Source: Clostridia bacterium (lineage in GTDB: Bacteria; Bacillota; Clostridia; Oscillospirales; Acutalibacteraceae). Taken from it: 64,000 nucleotides of DNA. Made by a program: the position numbers and the translations under genes. The notes below the pieces were generated by a model. The model was not told where the DNA came from. It was given only the letters and a program-made list of their open reading frames with translations, and did no database searches. Shown here piece after piece: positions 27,601 through 35,370 of the stretch. The number at the start of each line of letters is the position of its first letter. The first letter of the stretch is position 1. The stretch lies in the NCBI GenBank assembly GCA_017549565.1, contig JAFYUI010000035.1, positions 62,001 to 126,000 on the forward strand, in the 5' to 3' direction.

Positions 27601-28242
27601 TTATTTTTTAATCTTTTTTAAAACAAGGGGGTAGAGGTCTTTAATATCCTCGGCATCCTTGCCAAAGGGCTTTAAAAGCTTAATTTCTTTTTTGCTGACA
27701 ATTTCATAGGTTTCATAATCGTCTTCATTGACTTTTTCAGCGGTACTGCCGGTTGTATATAATTTACCGTTCTTCACCTTGTAATTACCGCTTGTGGCAA
27801 TATCGCCGGTTAAATCGTCAAACAATTCATCGTTAAAAGAACCGCCGATTATTTCCTCCATTGAGGTGCCAGAAAGCTTTAAAATTTGCTCTAATGTCAT
27901 ATCAAACCCTTGCGCTTTCATAGATGCCACCATATAGTTTTCTACAATTTTTTCAAAATCTTTTTGTGCCACCGCAAAGGATTTTTTGGTTTCGTTTTCA
28001 TCAACCGTTACTGAATATGTACCCTTTTTATTAAAAGTGTAAATTAAGGTTACGTTAAACTCGGTGAAATTAACGTATTCAGCCATGTTTTCATCTGCTT
28101 TGAATTTTTCGTTTAATTTATCAGCCAATTTTATAGTGGTGGTCCATTTGCCGACAAATTTTCCCTTGTCACCGCAACCTGAAAGAAGTAGGGTGGATAA
28201 AATTATTAAAACAGTTAAAATAAGGGATAATATTTTTTTCAT
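27601..28242 (-). CDS. Small lipoprotein of unknown function
   Basis: A 213-residue exported lipoprotein with a type II signal peptide and lipobox (LLLSGCGD, Cys near 23). The mature part starts with a KFVGKWTTTI stretch and strand-rich pattern, reminiscent of small lipocalin-like stress proteins of Clostridia, but I cannot assign a family. It overlaps the ydcF-like gene by four bases and is the last gene of the tsaE operon. Confidence 0.75.
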   Translation of the reverse strand: MKKILSLILTVLIILSTLLLSGCGDKGKFVGKWTTTIKLADKLNEKFKADENMAEYVNFTEFNVTLIYTFNKKGTYSVTVDENETKKSFAVAQKDFEKIVENYMVASMKAQGFDMTLEQILKLSGTSMEEIIGGSFNDELFDDLTGDIATSGNYKVKNGKLYTTGSTAEKVNEDDYETYEIVSKKEIKLLKPFGKDAEDIKDLYPLVLKKIKK

Positions 28243-28946
28243 TTTTCACTTTCTCCTAAGGTTTGTTTATCGTTAGTTACATCACCGTCACCGTTTGAAA
28301 TGGGAATTTCTTTGCCCAAATAGGTGGGCTTTGGTTTAGTGATGGTGGTGACAAAATCCTTACATCTTGCCAATATTTCGCGAATTTCACGCTTTGTTTG
28401 GCCGTAATATGTGTTGTAGTCACTGTCAACGCCATACGCTTCAAGCCCCAATTTTTCGGCAATGTAAACCGCGCGGTAAAGGTGATATTTTTGGGTGACA
28501 ATAACCACTTTTTTTGCTTTAAAAATTTCTTTTGCGCGGTAAATTGTTTCGTATGTAGAAAAGCCCGCATGGTCCATAAACACATCGCTTGACGGAACAC
28601 CGTTTTCTATGGCAAAGCTTTTCATTGTGTTTACTTCGTCATAATAAACACCGCCGTGGTCACCGCTCATTAAAATTTTTGGGGAAACACCGTTTTTATA
28701 AAGGTCAACCCCACGGGTTAGGCGGTCCCTTAGCATATGGCTTGGTGATTTGTCGGGCTTTACTTGACAGCCAAGCACAATAATACAGTCAATATCCTTT
28801 AATTCTTCGGCATTTTCAGCTGATATTATGTTATCATCTGCATGGCCCATAACATAAGCATTTACAGAGAAAAGTAAAAGCGACATTAAAAGACCAAAGC
28901 ACACCAAAATCAGTGTGAAATTTTTAAAAAACTTTTTCTTTTTCAT
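28239..28946 (-). CDS. YdcF/SanA-family membrane protein (DUF218)
   Basis: A 235-residue protein with one N-terminal membrane helix (about 8-32) and an outward-facing DUF218 domain, as in SanA. Hallmarks are IIVLGCQVKPD, an RLTRGVDLYKNG segment, LMSGDHGG, and VTQKYHLYRAVYIAEKLG near residue 160. Proteins of this family are linked to envelope integrity and vancomycin tolerance, but their reaction is not established. It lies three bases after upp and is coupled to the downstream lipoprotein gene by overlap. Confidence 0.88.
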   Translation of the reverse strand: MKKKKFFKNFTLILVCFGLLMSLLLFSVNAYVMGHADDNIISAENAEELKDIDCIIVLGCQVKPDKSPSHMLRDRLTRGVDLYKNGVSPKILMSGDHGGVYYDEVNTMKSFAIENGVPSSDVFMDHAGFSTYETIYRAKEIFKAKKVVIVTQKYHLYRAVYIAEKLGLEAYGVDSDYNTYYGQTKREIREILARCKDFVTTITKPKPTYLGKEIPISNGDGDVTNDKQTLGESEK

Positions 28947-28949
28947 AAA

Positions 28950-29582
28950 TTACTTTGTGCCGAAAATGCGGTCGCCTGCATCACCAAGACCAGGTAAAAT
29001 ATAGCAGTGGTCATTAAGCTTTTCATCAAGCCCTGCACAGTAAACAGGCACATCTGGGTGGGCGGTGGTAAATGCCTCAATACCCTCGGGTGCGGCAATA
29101 ATGCAAAGGAATTTAATGCGCTTGGGGTTAAACTGCTTAATGCGTGAAACGGCATCAATAGCGCTGCCGCCTGTTGCAAGCATGGGGTCAAGCACGAAAA
29201 CATCACGCTCATCTAAATCGGCGGGTAGCTTGCAGTAATAGTCAACAGGGGTGTGGGTTTCAGGGTCGCGGTACATACCAATATGGCCAACCTTTGCGGC
29301 GGGGATAAGGGTTAAAAGACCGTCAACCATACCAAGACCTGCACGAAGAATCGGCACAAATGCCATTTTTCTGCCGGCTAATTTTTTAGTTTTGGCAGTC
29401 ACTAACGGGGTTTCAATTTCAACCTCTTTAAGTGGTAAATCGCGGGTCGATTCATAACACATAAGCATTGCAATTTCGTTTATAAGCTCGCGAAATTGCT
29501 TTGTGCCTGTGCGTTTGTCACGAAGAATAGAAAGCTTGTGCTGGATTAGGGGATGGTCCATTACAAATACATTTTCTTTCAT
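28950..29582 (-). CDS. upp: Uracil phosphoribosyltransferase
   Basis: Makes UMP from uracil and PRPP in pyrimidine salvage. The 210 residues are full length, with [12 protein letters not shown] near 80 and the PRPP-binding loop [10 protein letters not shown] near 130. The C-terminal [13 protein letters not shown] closes the uracil pocket. It follows rpiB by 14 bases on the minus strand; the link to rpiB through ribose phosphate and PRPP is sensible. Confidence 0.97.
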   Translation of the reverse strand: MKENVFVMDHPLIQHKLSILRDKRTGTKQFRELINEIAMLMCYESTRDLPLKEVEIETPLVTAKTKKLAGRKMAFVPILRAGLGMVDGLLTLIPAAKVGHIGMYRDPETHTPVDYYCKLPADLDERDVFVLDPMLATGGSAIDAVSRIKQFNPKRIKFLCIIAAPEGIEAFTTAHPDVPVYCAGLDEKLNDHCYILPGLGDAGDRIFGTK

Positions 29583-29596
29583 TTTAAATGCTCCCT

Positions 29597-30034
29597 TTAT
29601 TTTTCAATTTCTGAAATTTTATCAATTCTTTTTTGGTGGCGGCCGCCCTCAAATTCGGTGTTTACAAACAAATCAACAAGCTCAAGCGCTGTGCCGACAC
29701 CGATAACTCTGCCGCCCAAACACAACACATTTGAATTGTTGTGAAGTCGGGTATATTTGGCGGAAAAATGCTCGCTGCAAGCGGCGGCACGAATACCTTT
29801 GTGCTTATTTGCAGCAATTGACATACCAATACCTGTGCCACAAACCAAAATGCCCAAAGCATTTTCACCTTTTTGAATGCTTTCGCAAACTTTTTTGGCA
29901 ATATCAGGGTAATCAACCGAAGTGTTTTCATAAATTCCAAAATCGGCAACATTGTGACCCATATCGGTAAGTTGTTTTAAAATTGCGTTTTTATGTTCAA
30001 GACCGCCGTGGTCACAACCAAGTGCTATGTTCAT
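29597..30034 (-). CDS. rpiB: Ribose-5-phosphate isomerase B
   Basis: Interconverts ribose 5-phosphate and ribulose 5-phosphate in the pentose phosphate pathway. The 145 residues show the family N-terminus [11 protein letters not shown], the catalytic Cys in [10 protein letters not shown], and NKHKGIRAA. Transketolase halves encoded at 57190-58991 act in the same pathway. It starts four bases after tsaB in a compact operon. Confidence 0.96.
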   Translation of the reverse strand: MNIALGCDHGGLEHKNAILKQLTDMGHNVADFGIYENTSVDYPDIAKKVCESIQKGENALGILVCGTGIGMSIAANKHKGIRAAACSEHFSAKYTRLHNNSNVLCLGGRVIGVGTALELVDLFVNTEFEGGRHQKRIDKISEIEK

Positions 30035-30038
30035 AATT

Positions 30039-30749
30039 TTATTCTCCTTGTTTTGCTTTTAGTTCTCGCTCTGCTTGGGGAAGTCGCAGATAAAATGGCA
30101 ATAAATCGTTTGGTGAAAGGGTTTCACCTTTTTTAAAGGAATCAAGTGATGCATATCCAACGCCGACAGCGTTTTGATATTGCCTTATCGGGTGGGCTTT
30201 TTTAACATTTTTTATATCCCTTACGGCGTTATAAAAAATGTCCGTCCCATCACCAACAATTATAACACATTTATCAGTGCTTTGCGATATGTTTTTTATT
30301 TCCTCTAAAAGCTCATCGCACATAAGTGCACGGTCTTTGCAAAGGCGGGTGATTTCACCGTTTTCAATGTCAAAAATTGCATTATAAAGTTGGTTGCACC
30401 TTGCGTCCATAACAGCGCAAATTATACAGTCGGTATCAGAATAATTTTGCGCCATTGCAAAAAGGGTTGAAACTGCAACACAGGGTGTTTTCTTTACTGC
30501 GGCAAGGCCTTTTACTGCACTTATACCGATTCTTATACCCGTAAACGAGCCGGGACCCGAGCTTATTGCAAAGCCGTCAATTTCGTTTATATCGGTTTTA
30601 GATGATGAAAGCGCACCTTCAATCATTGGCATTAAGGTTTGGGAATGTGTAAGCTTTACATTGGTGTAGGCACTTGCAATTAGCTTGTCATCCTCTAAAA
30701 TGGCAACGCTTGCAGGTGTTGCCGAGCATTCAACTGCTAAAATTTTCAT
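30039..30749 (-). CDS. tsaB: tRNA threonylcarbamoyladenosine biosynthesis protein TsaB
   Basis: A scaffold partner of TsaD in making t6A37 of tRNAs that read ANN codons. The 236 residues show the ASKHA-fold start AVECSATPASVAIL and the family motif SSGPGSFTGIRIG near residue 65. It lacks the metal site of TsaD, as expected. It lies six bases after tsaE; tsaD and rimI, often neighbours, are not in the window. Confidence 0.95.
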   Translation of the reverse strand: MKILAVECSATPASVAILEDDKLIASAYTNVKLTHSQTLMPMIEGALSSSKTDINEIDGFAISSGPGSFTGIRIGISAVKGLAAVKKTPCVAVSTLFAMAQNYSDTDCIICAVMDARCNQLYNAIFDIENGEITRLCKDRALMCDELLEEIKNISQSTDKCVIIVGDGTDIFYNAVRDIKNVKKAHPIRQYQNAVGVGYASLDSFKKGETLSPNDLLPFYLRLPQAERELKAKQGE

Positions 30750-30755
30750 TTTATC

Positions 30756-31175
30756 TTACCTTTCGGTGATTATAATTTCGCGTGTATTGTCATCAATTTT
30801 GTTTATGGTTACATAAATTGTGTTATCGGGTAGGGCATTTTCAATGTTTTCGCTCCATTCGGCCGCGATAACACCGCCGTTTTCAATATAGTCAAAAAAG
30901 CCGGTGGAGTATAAATCCTCCCATCCGGATACGCGGTACATATCAAAATGATACAGTGGAATTCGGCCGCTTAAATATTCGTTTATTAAAGCAAAGGTGG
31001 GGGAGGTGACATCGTCATTTGCGCCAAGCCCTTTTGCAAGCCCGCGGGTGAAACAGGTTTTACCCATACCAAGACCGCCCCTAAAAGCAATAACACAACC
31101 ATTATTTATTGTTTGCCCCAAATTTTCACCAATTTTTTCGGTATCTTCGGGACTGTGAGATATAAATTTTTGCAT
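30756..31175 (-). CDS. tsaE: tRNA threonylcarbamoyladenosine biosynthesis ATPase TsaE
   Basis: A P-loop ATPase that recycles the TsaBD complex in t6A synthesis. The 139 residues contain the Walker A GGLGMGKTCF near residue 34 and the TSPTFALINEY segment. The AEWSE motif that follows (residue about 104) is also conserved. It is the first gene of the minus-strand operon running down to the lipoprotein at 27601. AAAGGT precedes its ATG. Confidence 0.95.
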   Translation of the reverse strand: MQKFISHSPEDTEKIGENLGQTINNGCVIAFRGGLGMGKTCFTRGLAKGLGANDDVTSPTFALINEYLSGRIPLYHFDMYRVSGWEDLYSTGFFDYIENGGVIAAEWSENIENALPDNTIYVTINKIDDNTREIIITER

Positions 31176-31242
31176 AAAAGTTACCTTTAAGTATGAATTT
31201 TTATTAAGTATAACACATTTTTCAAATTTAATAAAGTGTTAC

Positions 31243-31271
31243 TTGAATATTTATTAAAAATAAAATATAAT
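31243..31271 (+). promoter_or_regulatory. Promoter of the RodA/FtsW gene
   Basis: TTGAAT (31243-31248) and TATAAT (31266-31271) with a 17-base spacer. The predicted transcript start near 31278 lies after the TTG at 31274, which supports the downstream TTG start at 31304. Confidence 0.8.
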
Positions 31272-31303
31272 AATTGCAGAATATTTTACGGAGGAAAATA
31301 CCT

Positions 31304-32440
31304 TTGCGACATATTTTTGTAAGATTTGCAGATTTTGTGCGTGAATCTGATAAAATTCTTTTAACACTTTGCTTTTTAACCTCGGCCTATGGTTGTGCTG
31401 CGGTTTTTTCGGCAACCAATTATATGGAAAGTATGAGACCCTTTTTAGTACATACCCTTTGTCTTGTTTTGGGCTTTGGCGTAATTTTTGTGGTTTCGTT
31501 TTTTGAGTATGAAAAATTTACAAAGCTTTGGCCGCTTTTTGCGGTTGGGGGCATTATACCTGTAATTTTGACCTTTTTTATCGGCTTTGCGCCCGAGGGC
31601 ACCGATGATAAGGCCTGGCTGGACATTGGTATTACCACCTTTCAACCGTCCGAGCTTTTGAAAATTTGCTTTATCATCACCTTTGCCGCCCATTTAAGTA
31701 AGGTTGGCAAGGATATAAACAAAATTAAATCGTTAATTCCGCTTTGTGTTCACGGCGCAATCCCCGTGTTTTTAATACATCTTCAGGGCGACGACGGTAC
31801 GGCTTTAATTTTCGCTTCGATAATGGTTATAATGATGTGGTCGGCAGGGCTTTCGTGGAAGTATTTTGTTGCGGCGTTTTCCACACTTTTGGTTTCTTCG
31901 CCAATAATTTACTTTTTCATAATGAACGATGCCCAGCGTGAACGCCTTATAAATATGTTTGATATCGATGCCGATATTAAAGGCGTTGGTTGGCAGCAAT
32001 ATCGTGGAAGACAAGCCCTTGCAAATGGTGGCTTTTTTGGTCAAGGATATTTAAAGGGTGACCTAACTCAAATGGGTAAGGCGGGTGTGCCCGAAGGACA
32101 TAACGACTTTATATTTGTAAGCATTGGCGAAGAGCTTGGTATGCTTGGTTGCTTGGTTGTTATCATTCTTTTGGCGGCAATATGTTTTAGATGCCTTAAA
32201 ATTGCAAAGCTTTCCGCCAGAACGGACGGCAAGTATATTGCGGTTGGTATTTTCGCAATGATTTTTTCTCAAATTATTGTTAATATCGGTATGTGCACAT
32301 CAGTTACCCCCGTAATTGGTGTTACCTTGCCGTTTTTCAGTGCGGGCGGAACATCGCTTTTGTGTTTGTTCCTTGGTATAGCACTTGTGCATAATGTTTA
32401 TATGAATCGAAATTCACGAACACTTAAACTTCGAGATTAA
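31304..32440 (+). CDS. FtsW/RodA/SpoVE-family peptidoglycan polymerase
   Basis: A SEDS glycosyltransferase that polymerises lipid II during elongation, division or spore cortex synthesis. From TTG 31304 it has 378 residues with about ten membrane helices. Family motifs are QPSELLKICFI, GDDGTALIFAS, the VPEGHNDFIFVSIGEELG segment and the terminal PFFSAGGTSL. The start is supported by GGAGG at 31290-31294, nine bases upstream, and by the promoter position. The gene stands alone, without a neighbouring class B PBP, so RodA versus FtsW cannot be settled here. Confidence 0.92.
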   Translation: MRHIFVRFADFVRESDKILLTLCFLTSAYGCAAVFSATNYMESMRPFLVHTLCLVLGFGVIFVVSFFEYEKFTKLWPLFAVGGIIPVILTFFIGFAPEGTDDKAWLDIGITTFQPSELLKICFIITFAAHLSKVGKDINKIKSLIPLCVHGAIPVFLIHLQGDDGTALIFASIMVIMMWSAGLSWKYFVAAFSTLLVSSPIIYFFIMNDAQRERLINMFDIDADIKGVGWQQYRGRQALANGGFFGQGYLKGDLTQMGKAGVPEGHNDFIFVSIGEELGMLGCLVVIILLAAICFRCLKIAKLSARTDGKYIAVGIFAMIFSQIIVNIGMCTSVTPVIGVTLPFFSAGGTSLLCLFLGIALVHNVYMNRNSRTLKLRD

Positions 32441-32442
32441 AG

Positions 32443-32469
32443 AAAGCACCCTTTTAAAGAGGGTGCTTT
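32443..32469. terminator. Intrinsic terminator between the RodA-like and LytTR genes
   Basis: A stem of about 11 pairs (32443-32453 with 32459-32469) and a short T/A loop, followed by TTATGG on the plus strand and preceded by A-rich DNA. It lies between convergent genes. Confidence 0.85.
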
Positions 32470-33162
32470 TTATGGTATTTTAGGGCTTTTAACCCTTAAA
32501 TAATCATCCTTAAAGCTTTTATAAAAATGTCGGCTAGGGGGTAATGCTTCGTTATTTGAAAGCACAATGTTTTTACTGCTAAAGCTTGAAATATGGTTTA
32601 AATTAACTATAAAAGCGCGGTTGATTTTTGAAAAATAATTTTGGGGCAGGGCGGCGCTTACCCTTGCCATCGTTTTGTTGCAGTAAACCGTTTGGTCTGA
32701 TAAATGTATAATAGAATGTTTATTGTTTGCTTCTAAATATAAAATATCGGCAATATTAAGACAAAAATTTTCGGCACCGTTATTTATGATAATCGGCATT
32801 ATTGTAACAGTCCTTTTGAAAAAATCTCTTAAAATATTAAATAATGTGTTTTTATCATATGGTTTTTTAATAAATCCAAAGGCATTAAGCATTAGCGCGT
32901 CGGCGGCAAGCTTATAATCGCTTCCTATTATGATTATTTTCTTTGTTATATCCATTTCATAAAACCTTTTAGCAATATGTCTTTTATTTTTTCCATCAAG
33001 CGATAAAAAAATCAATGGATAATTACGGATATTAGGCATTTTTTCGAAGCTTGGAAAAATATCCACAACAAAATCGGTTTTTTGAAAATTTGAATATAGA
33101 TATAAAAGTTCTTTAAGTTTAGTTGAATTTTCAAAATCATCATCAAAAATTGCTATTCTCAT
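32470..33162 (-). CDS. LytTR-type response regulator with atypical receiver
   Basis: A 230-residue DNA-binding regulator. The N-terminal receiver-like domain (about 1-118) keeps the acidic pocket (FDDD, residues 6-9) and the FIKKPYD lysine. The usual phospho-acceptor Asp, however, appears replaced by Ser54 in IFLSLDG (Asp56 is two residues off). The C-terminal LytTR domain (about 125-228) has the expected ADILYLEANNKHSIIHL and FSKINRAFIVNL patterns. No sensor kinase gene is near. It is divergent from a sigma-factor gene, 296 bases away, the likely target. GAGGTTTT precedes its ATG; a consensus promoter and a palindromic leader lie upstream. Confidence 0.88.
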   Translation of the reverse strand: MRIAIFDDDFENSTKLKELLYLYSNFQKTDFVVDIFPSFEKMPNIRNYPLIFLSLDGKNKRHIAKRFYEMDITKKIIIIGSDYKLAADALMLNAFGFIKKPYDKNTLFNILRDFFKRTVTIMPIIINNGAENFCLNIADILYLEANNKHSIIHLSDQTVYCNKTMARVSAALPQNYFSKINRAFIVNLNHISSFSSKNIVLSNNEALPPSRHFYKSFKDDYLRVKSPKIP

Positions 33163-33183
33163 TTAAAACCTCAAAAATATATT

Positions 33184-33210
33184 TGCAGTATTTCATTTCG
33201 AAATACTGCA
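33184..33210 (-). promoter_or_regulatory. Palindromic hairpin in the leader of the LytTR gene
   Basis: Perfect 11-bp arms (33184-33194 and 33200-33210) around a five-base loop, placed about +16 to +42 of the predicted minus-strand transcript and 22 bases before the start codon. It could be an operator for autoregulation or an RNA hairpin limiting read-through. A T-run also follows it on the plus strand, but no plus transcript is expected there. Confidence 0.65.
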
Positions 33211-33232
33211 TTTTTTGTTATTTTCCAAAAAC

Positions 33233-33261
33233 ATAATATCATAAAATACAATATATGTCAA
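33233..33261 (-). promoter_or_regulatory. Consensus promoter of the LytTR gene
   Basis: On the minus strand, TTGACA (33256-33261) and TATTAT (33233-33238) are separated by 17 bases. A near-consensus housekeeping promoter for a stand-alone regulator suggests constant supply unless the hairpin downstream modulates it. Confidence 0.8.
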
Positions 33262-33304
33262 TATTTGGGATATATTATGTATTTTTTGTAATTCACGCCC
33301 AAAA

Positions 33305-33331
33305 TTCGACAATTCGCTCCGTTTTTCGACA
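33305..33331. promoter_or_regulatory. Direct repeats with 20-bp period upstream of the sigma gene
   Basis: TTCGACA occurs at 33305-33311 and 33325-33331, starts 20 bases apart, so both lie on about the same face of the helix. LytTR proteins bind direct repeats with about this spacing, so this is a candidate site for the divergent regulator. The repeat does not match the published LytTR consensus closely. Confidence 0.4.
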
Positions 33332-33458
33332 TATAAAGAAAATTTTATCATAAAATGGCACTCAACTTAAAAATGTAAATTTTTTCCAAAAACACAGCAA
33401 AGCTGCTTACAAATTGGCGGGACAAGCTGTGCTTATTCTTGAAAGGTTGAGTGTTATT

Positions 33459-34001
33459 ATGAAGGATTATTTATTAAAACCGTTGATTGAAAAGGTAAAA
33501 GAGCAGGATATGTCGGCTTTTCCGCTGATATTTGACGAATTTAAACGGCTTATAAATTTTTATGCCGCAAAGCTTCATTACGAGGATGCAGCATCGGATT
33601 TAACGCTGTTTTTAATAGAACTGTTATATACCATACGGCTTTCAAAATTCGAGGATGATGAAAGTGATGACATTAAAAGATACATTGCGGTATCCATTAA
33701 AAATAAATATTTTAGTTTGTCGGCAAACCACTTTAACAAAGAAAAATATAATGATGATTTTTATGATGGTTATGATGTTTTTTATGAGGATTTTTTAGGA
33801 AGAATTTTTTTGGATGACAGCTTGAAATCGTTAAATGAAGAGCAAAAAATTATTATAATTTACCGTTATATTTACGGTTACAGTATTGCGGATATTGGGC
33901 AAATCACAAACCTTTCACGCCAAACGGTTAATAAGAAAAAGAATCAAGCACTTAAAATTTTAAGAGAGGAATTTTTTAAAAATGAAACCATCCTTTTATG
34001 A
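33459..34001 (+). CDS. Alternative sigma factor of the UviA/BotR/TcdR-like type
   Basis: A 180-residue sigma-70-like protein. Region 2-like sequence lies at about residues 10-90 (KLHYEDAASDLTLFLIELL is typical of this group). A region 4 helix-turn-helix lies near 125-170 (EEQKIIIIYRYIYGYSIADI, then NLSRQTVNKKKNQAL). Size and sequence fit the small clostridial factors that switch on toxin or bacteriocin genes. I chose ATG 33459; an upstream in-frame TTG (33414) has no ribosome site. A GAAAGG sequence is near. It overlaps the 68-residue gene by 20 bases. No anti-sigma factor is evident. Confidence 0.85.
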   Translation: MKDYLLKPLIEKVKEQDMSAFPLIFDEFKRLINFYAAKLHYEDAASDLTLFLIELLYTIRLSKFEDDESDDIKRYIAVSIKNKYFSLSANHFNKEKYNDDFYDGYDVFYEDFLGRIFLDDSLKSLNEEQKIIIIYRYIYGYSIADIGQITNLSRQTVNKKKNQALKILREEFFKNETILL

Positions 34002-34188
34002 TTTTAAAATTTACAGGGTAAGAAAAAGCTGGGATGACATAAGGTCGGGTGCCGGCTCGTTTTTTGTTTTGGAAAATGCAATAAGGGTTGCAAAAGAAAC
34101 GGGATGCAATGTTTATAATCACAAAAAGCAATGTGTGTGGCGTTATGAAAAAAGTAAAATAAAAATACCGCCCAAAAGGACGGTATAG
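33982..34188 (+). CDS. 68-residue protein made of one cell-wall-hydrolase-tail-like motif
   Basis: A short cytoplasmic protein coupled to the sigma gene by a 20-base overlap, with GAGAGG upstream of its ATG. Residues 9-54 (YRVRKSWDD, then FFVLENAIRVAKETGC and NVYNHKKQCVW) resemble the short KSW...LENA...VYD motif that I recall at the ends of clostridial amidases and endolysins. Here the motif stands alone, with no signal peptide or catalytic domain. Its last codons and stop lie inside the terminator hairpin. It may be a sigma-factor partner or a remnant; function is unknown. Confidence 0.7.
   Translation: MKPSFYDFKIYRVRKSWDDIRSGAGSFFVLENAIRVAKETGCNVYNHKKQCVWRYEKSKIKIPPKRTV
34165..34186. terminator. 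Bidirectional terminator overlapping the end of the 68-residue gene
   Basis: Arms 34165-34173 and 34178-34186 with one C/A mismatch and an AAAA loop. Plus-strand DNA continues AGCTTTATTT; on the minus strand the hairpin is followed by a TTTTTATTTT tract. It covers the last codons of the small gene and ends the mntR-like transcript too. Confidence 0.85.
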
Positions 34189-34190
34189 CT

Positions 34191-34556
34191 TTATTTGTTA
34201 TATAGGTTGTCTTTCAAAGCTTTAAAGGACTGTTCGCTTATAACATGCTCAATTCGGCAGGCATCATCAAGTGCGGTTTGTTTATCAACACCCAAGTTTA
34301 TTAAAATTTCAGATAAAATTGTGTGTCTTTCGAAAAGCTTTTTCGAAATTTCAATACCTATATCGGTAAGGGTTATATACCCCTCGGGTGAAACCGAAAT
34401 ATAATTGCCGTTTTTTAAAAGACCGACAGCACGGCTAACGCTTGGTTTGGAATAACCTAAATGCTCGCATATATCGATTGAACGCACATTTGCGCCTTTT
34501 TTTGATAAAACATAAATGGTTTCCAAATACATTTCGCCTGATTCTTGCAGCGCCAT
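34191..34556 (-). CDS. DtxR/MntR-family metal-dependent transcriptional regulator
   Basis: A 121-residue repressor that senses iron or manganese. The N-terminal winged helix (LGYSKPSVSRAVGLLKNGNY near 35-55) and the dimerisation/metal region (KLFERHTILSEILINLGV, then CRIEHVISEQ) are typical of the short MntR form without an SH3 domain. Metal-binding His and Glu/Cys residues are kept in ERH, C-x-x-E-H and SEQ. A GGGAGGGG site precedes its ATG. It is co-transcribed after the cytidylate-kinase-like gene; no metal transporter gene is close. Confidence 0.92.
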   Translation of the reverse strand: MALQESGEMYLETIYVLSKKGANVRSIDICEHLGYSKPSVSRAVGLLKNGNYISVSPEGYITLTDIGIEISKKLFERHTILSEILINLGVDKQTALDDACRIEHVISEQSFKALKDNLYNK

Positions 34557-34586
34557 ATAACCCCTCCCTTATAAAAGTTTTTATAA

Positions 34587-35198
34587 TCATTCAAACCAAT
34601 TATTTACATATGCCGCAAGTGCGGGAATAAGCTTTTTAATTTCCTTGCCGCTTGTGTTTATACAAAGGTGATAGCTTTCACGCCGACCCCATTTTGTGTC
34701 GGAAAAAATTTCGCGGTAATTTGCACGGCAGCGGTCAATATCACGGCACATATTTTTAATTTTGCGGTCAGATAGCGGTTCTTTTTCCTCGCTACGCTCT
34801 TTGCAACGCTTGATTTTTGACTCTAAATCGGCGTATACAAAAAGGTTTAAAGGGTTAAATTCCTTTAAAACCACATCGGCAGCACGGCCGATAATTACAC
34901 AGTCGCCCTTTGAGGCAAGCTCTTTAATTAGATTGTGTTCGGCATTGGCGATTAGAAGTGACTGACTTACGCCAAAATTATAGCTTGTAAAGCCACGACC
35001 TATAGTTGAACTGTAAAACACCTTAATATCTTTTTCAGACATATTGGCAACATAAGCTTTATCAAGCCCTTGCTTTTCGGCAACCATATCAATAATTTGG
35101 CGGTCATAGCAGGGGATGCCAAGCTCTTCTGCAAGGCGCTTGCCAAGCTCACGCCCACCGCTTGAAAATTCACGACTGATTGTAATGATTTTAGGCAT
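34587..35198 (-). CDS. Cytidylate kinase-like family protein
   Basis: A 203-residue P-loop protein of the Clostridia-type cytidylate-kinase-like family (AAA/shikimate kinase-like fold). The N-terminus ITISREFSSGGRELGKRLAE holds the P-loop variant GGRELG, which departs from the classical GxxGxGK. CYDRQII follows, and the tail has an RESYHLCINT stretch. This group is distinct from true Cmk and its substrate is not established. GGGGAGG lies just before ATG. It leads a two-gene operon with the MntR-type regulator. Confidence 0.88.
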   Translation of the reverse strand: MPKIITISREFSSGGRELGKRLAEELGIPCYDRQIIDMVAEKQGLDKAYVANMSEKDIKVFYSSTIGRGFTSYNFGVSQSLLIANAEHNLIKELASKGDCVIIGRAADVVLKEFNPLNLFVYADLESKIKRCKERSEEKEPLSDRKIKNMCRDIDRCRANYREIFSDTKWGRRESYHLCINTSGKEIKKLIPALAAYVNNWFE

Positions 35199-35229
35199 TA
35201 AAGCGCCTCCCCAAAGATATTGTTAAATT

Positions 35230-35258
35230 ATTATATCATTTTTATTACATAAATGCAA
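35230..35258 (-). promoter_or_regulatory. Promoter of the cytidylate-kinase-like / mntR operon
   Basis: On the minus strand, TTGCAT (35253-35258) and TATAAT (35230-35235) with a 17-base spacer. No obvious palindromic operator for the metal regulator overlaps it. Confidence 0.75.
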
Positions 35259-35283
35259 TAAATTTGCCCAATTTAAAAAAATA

Positions 35284-35312
35284 TTGATTTTTCTAAAAAT
35301 TTACAGTATAAT
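35284..35312 (+). promoter_or_regulatory. Promoter of the YczE-like operon
   Basis: TTGATT (35284-35289) and TATAAT (35307-35312) with a 17-base spacer; the predicted start near 35319 coincides with the first base of the hairpin that follows. Confidence 0.78.
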
Positions 35313-35318
35313 ATATTT

Positions 35319-35370
35319 AATAACAGCTTTCTGTGTTTCTGTATCAAACACAGCGGGCTGTTATTTTTTA
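35319..35370 (+). promoter_or_regulatory. Terminator-like hairpin at the very 5' end of the YczE mRNA
   Basis: Outer stem 35319-35327 with 35357-35365 (9 bp), inner stem 35331-35338 with 35346-35353 (8 bp), then a T-run to 35369. The fold starts at the predicted +1 and is followed 23 bases later by an AAGGAGA site and ATG 35393. It has the form of an intrinsic attenuator, with no room for a ligand-binding aptamer before it. Confidence 0.65.

Noticed and set aside
33184..33210. Plus-strand intrinsic terminator (palindrome plus T6)
   Set aside because: No plus-strand gene ends here; the element fits better as part of the minus-strand LytTR leader.
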